Positions 52,566 through 61,975 of a stretch of DNA of 64,000 nucleotides are shown piece after piece (position 1 is the stretch's first letter; the number at the start of each line of letters is the position of its first letter). A program made the translations under genes and the position numbers. This DNA is from JBBECJ01 sp963763325 (lineage in GTDB: Bacteria; Chloroflexota; Chloroflexia; Thermomicrobiales; CFX8). Below the pieces are notes generated by a model that saw only the letters and a program-made list of their open reading frames with translations, searched no databases and was not told the DNA's origin. The stretch is from contig CAVXOL010000024.1 of the NCBI GenBank assembly GCA_963763325.1, positions 806,001 through 870,000 on the forward strand, written 5' to 3'.

Positions 52566-52593
52566 GGGGCATCCGCTGACCGGCGGATGCCCC
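52566..52593 (-). terminator. Intercistronic hairpin between the binding-protein and permease genes (operon 2)
   Basis: GGGGCATCCGC (52566-52576) pairs with GCGGATGCCCC (52583-52593), an 11-bp stem with a 6-nt loop and no T-run. The position matches the hairpin at 48233-48271 in operon 1, but the sequence is different. Confidence 0.6.
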
Positions 52594-52610
52594 CGCTGCG
52601 TGGCGTGGAG

Positions 52611-54407
52611 CTAGGCCTTCGGCGAAGCCCAGAAGTAGCGGTCGATCTCGTCCGGGGCCGGCGACCATTCGACGTCGTTGTTGACGCCCCAGACCGTGTG
52701 CAGGCCCCACATGAAGATCGCCGGAGCCTCTTCGCGCAGGATCTTCTGTGCCTGGGAGTAGAGCTCGATGCGCTGATCGTTCTCGATGATACTGCGCGCC
52801 TCATCGATCAACGCGTCAAACTCGGTGTTCGCGTAGTACGAGAAGATCGAAGTCGAGTGCATCATGTCCCAGAGGATGCCGTCGGCGTCGAAGACCGAGT
52901 AGGAGCCCCACGAGGAGCTCGCCATCGGCGGGTCCTTGCCTTCGTTGGTCATCTGGCTGGAAACGGCGCCGTCAGCGATGATCTCGAACTCGGTGTTGAT
53001 TCCAACGGCCGCCAGGTCACGTTGCATCGCCTGCTCGACTTGCGCGGCGTTCGGCATCAATTGCGGGCCGGTCTTCCACTTGATCGGTTCCGTGCCGTCG
53101 CCGTATCCGGCCTCTTCCATCAGCGCCTTGGCCCGTTCGGGGTCGTACTCGTGTGGCTCGATCGACGCGTCGAAGCCGAGGTGCTTCGGATTGACGAACG
53201 CTGGAGTCCGGTCGCCACCGGCCTGAAGCGTATCGATATAGGTCTGGATATCGACGGCATGGTTGGCGGCATTGCGGACGCGCACGTCGGTGAACGGATT
53301 GTCCGGTGTGCCGCGGCCACTGGCGTCAAGACGCACGAACTGAACGCGCAGGATGTCCTGGACCTTCGGCATCGCGATCCCGGAGTCCTCAACGACCTTC
53401 ATCTGGTCGAACGGAACGACGCGGATGATGTCAAGGTCGCCGGCCAGCAGGTTCGCCAGCTGGGTCGAGTTCTCAGGAATCGTCTTCAGGATGAGGTTCT
53501 GGTAGGCGATGGTGACATCTTCATTCCAGTAGTCATCGTTGCGCTCGAGGACGTACTCCTGCCCCTTCTTCCACTCGACCATCTTATAGGGGCCGGTTCC
53601 GACCGGGTTCTCGGCCAGCCACTCGTCCCCCATCTCGACGGCAAGCTTCTCGGGGATCATCTGGAAGTTCTGCAGGCGCTCGGTGAAGATCGGGTATGGC
53701 ACCTTCGTCTTAACGTTGACGGTATATTCGTCAACGATCTCGACGCCGGCAATCTGGGCATGGTTACCCGCCTGCTGGCTGGCCTGCTCCGGGTTGATGA
53801 TGCGTTCCCAGTTCCACTTGACGGTCTCCGCCGTGAACGGGTCGCCATTGTGGAACATGACGCCCTCGCGGAGCTTCAACTGCCAGGTGGTCGGGTCGGT
53901 GATTTCCCAGCTCTCCGCCAGCCAGGGGCCGATTTGCATGGTGCTCATGTCACGCACACCGAGGTTGTCGTGCGTGTGATAGAAGAAGATGATGCCGGTC
54001 CGCTGGTTGTGCATGTGCGGATCCATGCCCTGGTTCTCAGACGTCTGGAGCGCGACGCGTAACGTCCCGCTGGTCGTAGCGCCACCGCCGCCGGTGGTTG
54101 GAGCCGCACCAGCTGCCGTCGGAGCCGCGCCACCGGATGTGGGGGCTGCACCGCCGGATGTCGGGGCCGGTCCAGCAGCGGTCGTTGCCGTTGGGTTCGC
54201 GCCTGGCCCTGGGACGGTCGTCGAACCGCCGTTATCGTCGTCGTCGTCTCCTCCGCAGGCAGCCAGCAGGCTACCGGCCATCGACGCGCCACCGGCCCAG
54301 ACCATCGCTGACTTGACGAAGGTCCGGCGATCGATCATTCCCTTCCGGTAGAAGCGCTGCCAGCGAGCGAAGTTCTCGTCAGCAAGATTCCGACTTGCGT
54401 TACCCAC
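52611..54407 (-). CDS. Peptide ABC transporter binding lipoprotein, SBP_bac_5 type (operon 2)
   Basis: An intact 598-residue protein from the GTG at 54407, with GAGGAGGAGAG upstream. A Tat motif (DRRTFVK), a hydrophobic stretch and the lipobox LAAC put the lipidated Cys near residue 51. An Ala/Pro/Gly/Thr-rich linker with GGAAPTSGGAAPTA repeats (about 65-110) precedes the family-5 solute-binding domain: GMDPHMHNQRTGII, LREGVMFHNGDPFTAETVKWNWERI, then VRFVRLDASGRG-type strands near the hinge. Export folded through Tat is unusual but known for such lipoproteins. It belongs to the same strand as, and lies directly downstream of, the D-aminoacylase gene, so N-acyl-peptide or D-amino-acid-containing ligands are plausible. 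Confidence 0.88.
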   Translation of the reverse strand: MGNASRNLADENFARWQRFYRKGMIDRRTFVKSAMVWAGGASMAGSLLAACGGDDDDDNGGSTTVPGPGANPTATTAAGPAPTSGGAAPTSGGAAPTAAGAAPTTGGGGATTSGTLRVALQTSENQGMDPHMHNQRTGIIFFYHTHDNLGVRDMSTMQIGPWLAESWEITDPTTWQLKLREGVMFHNGDPFTAETVKWNWERIINPEQASQQAGNHAQIAGVEIVDEYTVNVKTKVPYPIFTERLQNFQMIPEKLAVEMGDEWLAENPVGTGPYKMVEWKKGQEYVLERNDDYWNEDVTIAYQNLILKTIPENSTQLANLLAGDLDIIRVVPFDQMKVVEDSGIAMPKVQDILRVQFVRLDASGRGTPDNPFTDVRVRNAANHAVDIQTYIDTLQAGGDRTPAFVNPKHLGFDASIEPHEYDPERAKALMEEAGYGDGTEPIKWKTGPQLMPNAAQVEQAMQRDLAAVGINTEFEIIADGAVSSQMTNEGKDPPMASSSWGSYSVFDADGILWDMMHSTSIFSYYANTEFDALIDEARSIIENDQRIELYSQAQKILREEAPAIFMWGLHTVWGVNNDVEWSPAPDEIDRYFWASPKA

Positions 54408-54634
54408 GCTCTCCTCCTCGGACGTTAGAGGGTACGGGCTGCACGACGCGAACGTGCGCCGCGACTACCGACCCTGAACGAATTGTGAGGTTCCTAGGCG
54501 CATCCTAATTTGCGTGCCAGATTTCGTCAAGAACTTTGTCGATATTGCCGAGATTCGGTAGAATATGTCCAAAATGTTGTGTGATATATATTGATTTCGA
54601 GTTCGGAATTTGGAATCCAGAATATACAAGGCGC

Positions 54635-54674
54635 ACAGCGGACCGGTTCTGGTAATCCAGAACCGGTCCGCTGT
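54635..54674 (-). terminator. Hairpin after the D-aminoacylase gene
   Basis: ACAGCGGACCGGTTCTGG (54635-54652) pairs perfectly with 54657-54674, an 18-bp stem with loop TAAT. It lies 20 nt past the D-aminoacylase stop. There is no strong T-run on the minus strand, so partial read-through into operon 2 is possible. Confidence 0.7.
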
Positions 54675-54694
54675 CGTGATGTGCGAATGAAGAG

Positions 54695-56323
54695 TTAGCG
54701 TCCCGGGCCGTCGACGATCCGACCAGGCATCGCGCCGGTGTGTTCGCCGCCCGCGAGGACACGGCCACCGTTGACCCAGACATCGCGGATGCCGGTTGAG
54801 AGGTGGTGCGGGTCGGTGAAGGTCGGGTGGTCGATCACGGTCTCGGGATCGAAGATGACGACATCGGCCTGCATCCAGCCCGCAGGAGGCCACGGTCGCG
54901 CAGGCTGAGCCGGTCGGCGACGGCTGAGGACATCTTGCGGATGGCGTCTTCCAGCTGGAGGACGCCTTCCTCGCGGACGTACTTGCCGAGCACGCGAGTG
55001 TAGGTGCCGTAGGCGCGCGGATGGGTCGGGTTGTTCTGGGTAGGCGGGATCGAGGCCACCAGCGTCGGTGCTGATCTTGTTCCACGGCTGCCTGCATCTG
55101 ACGCTTGACGTTCTCTTCGCTCATCATGGAAGTACATCGTGCTGATGCGCTGCTGCTCGGAGAGGAGCAGGTCCATGGCCGCGTCGGGCCAGTGCTGGCC
55201 GCGCATTTCAGCGATCTCGGTCAGGTGCTTGCCGATGTACTGGCGGTTTTCGGGCTTCAGGAACCCGACTGGCATGACGCCGTCCGGTGTTGCCGAGCCC
55301 GTGACGCGCCGACGGCTTCGATCGGTGGGTCCATCATCTCAGCCTTGATGATAGCGCGTGTCTTCGGGTCGGCCAGGTTGTCGTAGAGCTTGCCGCCCTC
55401 GGGCGCCCAGGCCGGGATCAGGATCGTGAGGCCGGTGCCGCTGGCGACGTAGGGGTACATGTCGGCCGTAATATCGACGCCGTCGGCGCGTGCCTCGTCG
55501 ATCATCTCGATCGCCCTCGGCATCAGGTGCCAGCTTGCTTCTCCGGATGCCTTGAGGTGATAGATCTCGATCGCGCACTCGCCACGCCGTCCGATCTCGA
55601 TCGCCTCGGCCATTCCTTCCAGGATCAGCTCCGCTTCGGAGCGGATATGGGTGATGTAGACGCCACCATAGCGCCCGATCACCTTCGCAGATCTCGACCA
55701 GTTCCTCGGTCCCGGCGTACGAACCCGGCGGGTAGATCAGCGCCGTCGCGATCCCAAAGGCGCCTTCCTGCATGCACTCATCCATGACGCGGCACATCGT
55801 CGCGACCTCGTCGGCGGTCGGCTCGCCCATGTCCCAGCCGCGCGCGTACTCGCGGATCGTGCCGCCGCCGACGAACGAGCCGATGTTGAGCGAGACGCCA
55901 CGCTCCTCCACCGCTTCGAGCCACTCGCGAAACCGGGTCCAGCCACGCGCCTTCTCGCCCCACTCTTCGGGCACGCCGGCTGCAACCAGGCTGGAGCGCA
56001 TCGGGTCCTTGATCCGGCCACCGAACGGCGACGGGGTCCAACCTTCGCCCATAATCTCGGTCGTGACGCCCTGGTGGGCCTTCGAGAGCAACCGGCCATC
56101 GGCGAACAGCGGCATGATCGAGTGCGATCTGTATGTCGATGAAGCCGGGACAGACGATGTGGCCGGTCGCGTCGATCACCTCGGCAGCGTTGGCCGGGTC
56201 AATCCTCCCGCGCGGCGCAACAGCCGCGACCTTGTCACCAGCCAGCGCGACATCTCCGTAGAACCACGGGTTGCCGGTGCCATCCACGACCTTGCCACCA
56301 CGAATCAGGACATCGTATGCCAT
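54695..56323 (-). pseudogene. N-acyl-D-amino-acid deacylase (D-aminoacylase), broken by at least six indels
   Basis: This amidohydrolase releases D-amino acids from N-acyl forms. From the ATG at 56323 the pieces read, in different frames: VLIRGGKVVDGTGNPWFYGDVALAGD, GHIVCPGFIDI, then (H)SHSIMPLFADGRLLSKAHQG, YGGVYITHIRSEAELILEGM, KASGEASWHL, ISTDAGGLDPAYP, then HPRAYGTYTRVLGKYVREEG, and the end TDPHHLSTGIRDVWVNGGRVLAGGEHTGAMPGR. Metal His residues and the late Asp loop of the family are present after repair. Breaks near 56123, 55688, 55302, 55129, 55075 and 55055 are each cured by removing one base; near 54888 the shift is two. The gene is probably intact in vivo. It precedes operon 2 on the same strand. 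Confidence 0.85.
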
Positions 56324-56730
56324 CGTTTCTCCCTCATCCCCTTCTGCAATCTGGCCACTCACTCGACGCATTATGACCGGCGAAGGAGATGATGCAACCC
56401 CGCCTGCCGCCTCCTGCATCCGGGCTATGGCTGCGCTTCGTATATTCGAGTAACACGGGCGCGATGGATCTCGCGGCAGGCGTCACTGAGGTTCCGACGA
56501 CTTGCCAGGAGCCGTCCGATCGCTGCTCCGTGAATGCAATGGCGCATAAGCACTGACAGCCTAAGTCGTCTCGACGTCGCGGACGAACGCGACGCGCGTC
56601 AGGTGCTGCCCAAGATCACTCGGTTGCAAGACCTGCGGTCGCACCCTTCGTCCTGGCTATGCTGAATGCCCTGCTGACACAGAGGGTGTCCACGCTCGTG
56701 GCGCGACGCGCGTGGCTGGATGGCTTTTGT
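56324..56730. other. Intergenic region between D-aminoacylase and a hypothetical gene
   Basis: About 400 nt with no open frame that looks coding on either strand, no palindrome longer than about 10 bp noticed, and no clear promoter beyond the expected start region of the D-aminoacylase gene. Confidence 0.4.
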
Positions 56731-57180
56731 CTACGGCACGGCGCGATGCTCGACTCCTTGCTGTGAGATAGCAAGGTTTTCAAACCGGACAGTCAGCTCA
56801 CCGCGTGGAGAGAGCAGCATTCGGTGCTCGAAGCGACCATTCTCAGCGACATCGACCTCATGGTAGATGACTTCGGTCGCCGGGTCCGCCAGCAGAGCCG
56901 ATGGTTCACCATCGAGGGCTGACAGCTCTACGGCGTCGTAGCGCACGTGCAGGTCGGAGTAGCCGATCCGCTTGAACCCGATCCGCAGGCGCACCGCCAA
57001 CGTCCTGGCGTGCGCGTCGTGGGTAACATCGAGAAAGCGGGCATCGTGCAGGTCGGAGAGCGCCAGCGCTATGACAGGAGCGCTGAGTCGATCCGAAACA
57101 CTCGTCAGGAATCGCCGGTATGCGAAGTACGTGTCGTCGTCATGTCCGGCGTCGTACCAGTCGCGTGTGAGGTATCTCAT
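56731..57180 (-). CDS. Hypothetical protein, DUF4085-like
   Basis: A 149-residue protein beginning MRYLTRDWYDAGHDDDTYFAYRRF. A start M(R/K)Y(F/L)T(K/R)(E/D)WY is the hallmark of DUF4085, which suggests that family, of unknown function; the central DLHDARFLDVTHDAHARTLAVRLR and the C-terminal EVDVAENGRFEHRMLLSPRGELTV fit a beta-rich fold. No export signal. Its function is unknown. It follows the gene at 57232 on the same strand, 51 nt away. Confidence 0.6.
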   Translation of the reverse strand: MRYLTRDWYDAGHDDDTYFAYRRFLTSVSDRLSAPVIALALSDLHDARFLDVTHDAHARTLAVRLRIGFKRIGYSDLHVRYDAVELSALDGEPSALLADPATEVIYHEVDVAENGRFEHRMLLSPRGELTVRFENLAISQQGVEHRAVP

Positions 57181-57231
57181 GTCTGCTCCTACGAGTCGGG
57201 AGGTGGGACGCGAAAGAACGCTTGCGCCGCG

Positions 57232-57675
57232 TCAGCTATCTCCCGGTGTCCAGAGCTTGGTGCCATATTCGCCGTACGGTTCGCCGAATTCGAGCATGCC
57301 ACCATCCTCTTCAGTGATCGCGTAGGGAACGAAGACGAGGGCGTTGCCGCCGGACTTCTGTTCGACTTCGACCATGATTGCGTCGGTATCGTCGCCTTCG
57401 GGTGTCCGAGCCTGGACATCGAGGCAGACGCCGATCGCGACGGCGGTGCCGGTGTCGAGTGACGGACGCAATGTCTGGAAGAAGAAGTCTCGGAGATCCT
57501 GGCCGGATGGCGACTGCTCGCCCGTCTCAACGAAGACCATCTCAACGCTGCCGTCGATCCCCATTTCTGCCGCGAACGGGAAGAACTCGCCATCTTCCGC
57601 GAGGAACTCCTGGGCCAGTTCGACCATCTCGGTCAGGATTGGTTCAAGGCTATCCGGCATGCTGGCACTGGCCAT
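57232..57675 (-). CDS. Hypothetical protein, 147 residues
   Basis: The ATG at 57675 has GGAG six bases upstream and is preferred over ATGs at 57687 and 57720. The protein begins MASASMPDSLEPILTEMVELAQEF and contains AEMGIDGSVEMVFVETGEQSPSGQDLRDFFFQTLRP, CLDVQARTPEGDDTDAIMVEVEQKSGGNALVFVPYAI and a C-terminal FGEPYGEYGTKLW. It is acidic, soluble and has no recognised catalytic motif. Upstream on the same strand is cca, 54 nt away. Confidence 0.65.
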   Translation of the reverse strand: MASASMPDSLEPILTEMVELAQEFLAEDGEFFPFAAEMGIDGSVEMVFVETGEQSPSGQDLRDFFFQTLRPSLDTGTAVAIGVCLDVQARTPEGDDTDAIMVEVEQKSGGNALVFVPYAITEEDGGMLEFGEPYGEYGTKLWTPGDS

Positions 57676-57729
57676 TGTGTTCTCCATTCCATTCGCGCGA
57701 ACCCGCTGCCCCTGGTGCAATCGTACGAT

Positions 57730-59221
57730 TCAGCCGGTCGATTTGCGTCGTATCTGGGCCAGCGCGGCCGCCAGTTCTTCGTCCGGCTCACCTAGCCACT
57801 GACGTGCCAGCCGTTCCGCAGTCTGCTGGTCGCCGATCGCAAGCTCATCATCAATAACGAGCTCGCGCAGCCGCTCCTTGACGACCTTGATCCAAATGCC
57901 GGGCGGCAGGTCGAACATCGCCATCAGTTCATCACCATCTAGTGGCGACTGGAATGCGTCGAGCGCCGCCTGCTCCTGTAATCGCTCGAAGTGTGCTCTG
58001 AGGCCGGCAACGCGCGCATGAGCGGCGGCAACCTTCGTCGCGCGGGCACTGGTCACATCGGCAGCAGCGAGGTCGAGCAGATCCTCGAATGCGTCACCTG
58101 CTTCGAGGGCCAGCCTGCGGACAGCGGAATCGGTCCAGGTATCGTCGTAACCGGCGGCCCGCAGGTGCATCGCGACCAGGCGGCGAACGCGCTCCTCCAG
58201 CGCCTTCTCCTGCTTCATTCGCCGCATGAGCTTGCGCGTCAGATCGGCCCCGGCCAGCTCGTGGCCGAAGAAATGGACCTCGCCGCTCTCATCGACTGAA
58301 CGCGTCATCGGTTTGGCAGCGTCATGGAGGAGTGCCGCCCAACGCACCGCCAGCCGTGGCGGCGATTGCTCGACGACCCGGACGGTGTGCTCCCAGATGT
58401 CTTTGTGACGGGCTGCGCCGCCGTCACGGTCGTCATCCGCCATTGGCTGAAGTTCGGGAAGGATGTGTCGGACAAGGTCGGCAGCGTGCAGCGCGCGCAG
58501 GCCGCGCGCAGGAGTAGCGCCGGTCAGTAGCCGGTTCAACTCAATCGCGACCCGCTCGCGGGAGACACGTGCCAGCTGTGGTCCGGCCAGCCGCATCGCA
58601 TCGAGCGTCTCGGCTAGCGATGTCGAAGTCGAGCTGAGCGGCGAACCGAGCAGCACGCAGGACGCGCAGCGGGTCTTCATTGAAGCGCTCGGCAGGGTCA
58701 CCTACGGCAACGATGTCTCGCTGGGCGAGGTCAGAGATACCGCCGAAGGGATCGACGAGCTCGCCAGTGGACGGGTTGAGCGCCATCGCGTTGATCGTGA
58801 AGTCGCGCCGTGAGAGGTCTTCGACCAGGTCGACGCCATGCGTCACCTGGGGGCGGCGATCGTCGGTTGGGTAGACCTCGCTGCGATAGGTCGTGATTTC
58901 GGCCAGGATGTCTGGCTCGCCCTCCGCGCTGAAGACGAAGCCGACCGTTCCGTACTCCTCGCCGACGGTGTACATGGAATCGGGCCCGGCGACAGCGCCG
59001 ATCTCTTTCATGCGTGCTGGTATCGCCGAGGTGGTGAAGTCCAGGTCCGCTCGGTCGCGGCCGAGCAAGAGGTCGCGGACAATCCCGCCGACGAGATAGA
59101 GGTCCTCACCAGCGTCCGAGAATGCGTCAACAAGACGCGTCGATATCTCCCGCTCACGTGCAGGCAATCGCTCAATCAACTCTGGAATCCGCACGCGTGT
59201 CTCGCTCACCGCGTCAGCCAC
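57730..59221 (-). pseudogene. cca: CCA-adding tRNA nucleotidyltransferase / poly(A) polymerase family (one inserted base)
   Basis: The head domain has the nucleotidyltransferase motif LVGGIVRDLLLGRDRADLDFTTSA, ITTYRSEVYPTDDRRP, then RDFTINAMALNPSTGEL and the neck GDPAERFNEDPLRVLRAARFAAQL. The frame breaks near 58615; deleting one base continues AETLDAMRLAGPQLARVSRERVAIEL, and an HD-type domain follows (HDIWEHTVRVVE, LLHDAAKP). The span minus one base gives 496 residues, normal for the family. It repairs and completes the CCA ends of tRNAs. CCA addition and poly(A) synthesis cannot be separated by sequence alone. Confidence 0.88.
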
Positions 59222-59263
59222 CTTTCGCGGCCAAGTCTAGCGGATTGGAGCCCATCAGCCGTG

Positions 59264-59688
59264 TCAGTGGGTCGGGCCGATGCCGGTGACGTATTCGCGG
59301 AGCGCGATCAATTCGTCGCCGTCCCAAAACGAGACGCCATCACCGATTGCGTCATCGAAGCCTTCGTGCTGCAGGACAACCGTCGTGTGGTCGCCGGCAG
59401 GCCGCAGGCTGAAGCTGAGCAGTGCCGTGCCACCGTTCTCCGAGCGGAGGTCGAACGCGATCCGTTCGGATGGTGGCAGCGCTTCCACGGTACCCGTTGA
59501 AGACGAACGGGCGATCTCCACTGGTGCCCTTCGAAGCGAATCCCGCCGCCCACCCGTGGCTCGATCATCGATCGTCGCGTTGAACCAGTCCCGCAACGCT
59601 TCCCGCGAGGCTAAGCATCCCAGACGATGTCCGCTGGCGCCTCGATCTCGATTTCCATCTTCTGCATCTGGCCCTCACCCTCTGCCAT
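59264..59688 (-). pseudogene. SRPBCC/AHSA1-like domain protein (multiple indels)
   Basis: The pieces are: start MQKMEIEIEAPADIVWDA in one frame, LASREALRDWFNATI in the next, PRVGGGIRFEG in a third, TSGDRPFVFNG-like residues in a fourth and the end ALPPSERIAFDLRSENGGTALLSFSLRP...VLQHEGFDD. The order matches an AHSA1-type hydrophobic-pocket (START-like) domain that binds a lipid or helps Hsp90-like chaperones, of about 140 residues. At least four indels lie between 59480 and 59615; one is a stop codon at the end of the first piece. At this density real decay is as possible as sequence error. The start may be 59688 or 59667. Confidence 0.6.
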
Positions 59689-59847
59689 GCCTCGAACGGC
59701 AGGAAATGCCGCGCTTGCCTCTGCTCGTCGCTGTTCGCAGGATGCGCGCCGTCTTCGCAGATGGGTTGACCCGGTCTGCCATCGTCATCGACACTCGTTT
59801 CTCTCACGGATGCTTCAGATCGGTACATCCCGCAAGGAGGTTCGCGG

Positions 59848-60650
59848 ATGTCGGAAGACGACACGAGCGGGCGCAACATCGAGGTCAATGGCGTCAGCCT
59901 GTATGTCGAAGAGTATGGTGAGGGCCACCACTGGTCCTCGTCCACGGTGGGACGAGCTCATCGTCGATGTGGTTCGCGATCGGTGCCGCTGCTTGCCGAG
60001 CATTTCCGTGTCATCACGCCGGACACGCGCGGTCACGGACAGCTCAACGAACCCTAACGGCGTGCTGAACTACGCAGCCATCGCCGACGACACGGTCGCA
60101 CTGATCGAGGCGCTGGGGCTGGAACAGCCGTTTGTCGGAGGTTACAGCGACGGCGGACAGGTCGCGCTCGAAATAGGGCTGCGACATCCCGGAGGCTGCC
60201 CGCGCGCTGATCGTTGGTGGGAGCGCTCTACGGATTTTCAGAGTCCGGCGATGATCTCGACTTCCGGTGCAATCGATGCTCGGCACCCACCAACGGGATG
60301 CGATCGACTTCGAGCGTATGAGGCGGAAAACGCCGAGTGGGTCGCGATGATGCGTGGCTGGCACACGCAGCACCACGACCAGTGGCAAACGATCATCCAG
60401 CAGACGGTCGCGATGTGGTTAGACTATCCCGGGCTGACACAAGCGCAGATCGCGGCAGTATCGCGACGCCGGTCCTGGTCATCCTTGGAGACCGGGATGA
60501 GGTCGCGCCGGTCAATGTAGCGGTTGACATGTTACGCATGGCTGCCAGATGCCGAACTGGCGATCCTGCCCGGCGCACAATCATGGCCGGGCGATCATGC
60601 AGCCGGACGTGTTCGTCGCGGCGGTCGTGGATTTTCTCAAACGGCACTGA
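59848..60650 (+). pseudogene. Alpha/beta-hydrolase (multiple indels)
   Basis: From the ATG at 59848 the N-terminus is MSEDDTSGRNIEVNGVSLYVEEYGEG, then after a break LLAEHFRVITPDTRGHG, VLNYAAIADDTVALIEALGLEQPFVGGYSDGGQVALEIGLRHP (nucleophile Ser in GYSDG), GDRDEVAPVN (acid) and, after one inserted C near 60579, LPGANHGRAIMQPDVFVAAVVDFLKRH ending at 60650. The order matches a small-molecule hydrolase of about 265 residues. At least five indels are needed. The gene converges on the PadR unit, and the substrate is unknown. Confidence 0.7.
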
Positions 60651-60711
60651 CTGATGAAGCGGCTGCCGTACGTCGTGCCGGCAGCCGCGGATGTCTGTAG
60701 TGATGCTTGCT

Positions 60712-61458
60712 CTATGGAGCCAGCGTCATCCGGATCGTCGATCGCATCCAGAGGGCGTAGCCGGCCGCGACCCAGGCAACACCGAACGGGACCGTCAGCC
60801 AGACCTGCCAGTTCTCGGTGTTCGAGACGAAGATCATGAGCGATGCGACGATCAAGCCCCAGGCGTAGACAGGCGACAGCCATCCCGACACCAGTATGCT
60901 CGTGCCAACGAGGATCGTGGCTGTCACTCCGCAGAAGATGGCTGCAACCTCCAGCCACCAAAGCCCGGTCAGCAGCCCACCCATCAACATGACGACGCCC
61001 AACACGCTAACCAGCGCACTGGCCAGTCGCCAACCCTCTCCAGGTAACGTGGAGTCGGTGGCGATCGTGATCAGGCTGCCAGTGATGGCCGACAGCGCAA
61101 ACAACCCGATGAACGTGACATTATCGGATACCCCGGAGCTGACGATCGTCCAACCAATGATCCAGAGCAGACCTCCGATCATGCCGAGTGGCCCACCGTA
61201 ACGAGCGACGTTTGCAGGTGTCATGAGTTGCTCCAGTCGTAGGACCGATGCCGATCGAACGAGATCGGCGGTCAGTGATAACCAGAAGAACATCGAAGGA
61301 CGTTGATCAGGTTCGTCGTAGCGGATGCGGTCGTGGACGAGCTGTTCGATTTGTTCGGCGTACTCCCGCCGGAAGGAACCTGGGTAAAGCGCGAGCAATC
61401 GGACGTACAGACCGACCATGGAACTCGACCGCTGACGGTCTGGTCCGTGCGCCATCAT
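60712..61458 (-). CDS. Membrane protein with permease-prefix-type N-terminus, PadR partner
   Basis: A 248-residue protein. VRLLALYPGSFRREYAEQIEQL at the N-terminus is the short prefix domain found in membrane proteins that sit next to PadR regulators. A soluble stretch is followed by six hydrophobic segments (for example GMIGGLLWIIGWTIVSSG and VLGVVMLMGGLLTGLWWLEV). The start overlaps the PadR stop by four bases, so the two are made together. The function is unknown; a permease or regulator-sequestering role is inferred from its linkage. Confidence 0.7.
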   Translation of the reverse strand: MMAHGPDRQRSSSMVGLYVRLLALYPGSFRREYAEQIEQLVHDRIRYDEPDQRPSMFFWLSLTADLVRSASVLRLEQLMTPANVARYGGPLGMIGGLLWIIGWTIVSSGVSDNVTFIGLFALSAITGSLITIATDSTLPGEGWRLASALVSVLGVVMLMGGLLTGLWWLEVAAIFCGVTATILVGTSILVSGWLSPVYAWGLIVASLMIFVSNTENWQVWLTVPFGVAWVAAGYALWMRSTIRMTLAP

Positions 61459-61829
61459 GCGTCTCCAATCGCGGCTTGAGCCACCGGCCGATCGACCCGC
61501 CGTTGTCGGGCGACGGCGAGGAGCCGTTCAAGCCGGGCGGTCTCGAGCGCCAACGTTTGCGCGCCGAATGGAGAGAGCCGATAGTAGCGCCGCCGCTCGT
61601 CATCGAGCGCAGGATCCTGGCGTTCACCAGCTTCCTCGATCAAGCCATCGTCGAGCATGCGCTTGATCGAACGGTATAACGTCCCAGGACCAAGCCGAAC
61701 CGTCCCTCCGCTGAGTTCATCCACCTCGCGCATCATCGCGTAGCCGTGCTTCTCGCCGGCTGACAACGCCAGCAGGATGTGCAGGACCGCAGGAGTCAGC
61801 GGAAGGAACTCGTCAGGCGTTCGAGACAT
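61455..61829 (-). CDS. PadR-family transcriptional regulator
   Basis: A 124-residue regulator. PLTPAVLHILLALSAGEKHGYAMMREVDELSGG, then GPGTLYRSIKRMLDDGLIEEAGER and RRRYYRLSPFGAQTLALETARL are the classic PadR winged helix with its C-terminal dimer helix. PadR proteins usually repress their own operon. Direct repeats and a palindrome overlap the promoter directly upstream, consistent with self-repression. It forms an operon with the membrane protein gene. Confidence 0.9.
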   Translation of the reverse strand: MSRTPDEFLPLTPAVLHILLALSAGEKHGYAMMREVDELSGGTVRLGPGTLYRSIKRMLDDGLIEEAGERQDPALDDERRRYYRLSPFGAQTLALETARLERLLAVARQRRVDRPVAQAAIGDA

Positions 61830-61852
61830 CGGTGCGCCTTTCAGGGTATAGT

Positions 61853-61903
61853 CACTATGGATATATCCACTATGGATATATACCCATTGAGGATGGTTGT
61901 CAA
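61853..61903 (-). promoter_or_regulatory. PadR promoter with overlapping operator repeats
   Basis: On the minus strand TTGACA (61903-61898), a 17-nt spacer and TATATC (61880-61875) form a near-consensus promoter. The -10 is covered by two direct copies of CACTATGGATATAT (61853-61866 and 61868-61881), and GGATATATCC (61859-61868) is a perfect palindrome. ATAT-rich dyads are typical PadR sites, so self-repression is likely. Confidence 0.65.
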
Positions 61904-61919
61904 GTCGTCTAAAACAGAG

Positions 61920-61959
61920 AGCTCGATCCCCGCGGCTGGTTCGCCGCGGGGATCGAGCT
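61920..61959 (-). terminator. Intrinsic terminator of serA
   Basis: A perfect 16-bp stem AGCTCGATCCCCGCGG/CCGCGGGGATCGAGCT (61920-61935 with 61944-61959), 8-nt loop, followed on the minus strand by CTCTGTTTTAG. It lies 16 nt past the serA stop. Confidence 0.8.
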
Positions 61960-61975
61960 GTGATGACTGGCTGCG

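Noticed and set aside
52587..54062. Open frame of 491 codons on the plus strand
   Set aside because: It is the mirror of the intact binding-protein gene at 52611-54407, whose Tat/lipobox signal and family-5 domain are clear. The antisense frame has no recognisable motif and uses atypical residues (HRVRGR-rich).
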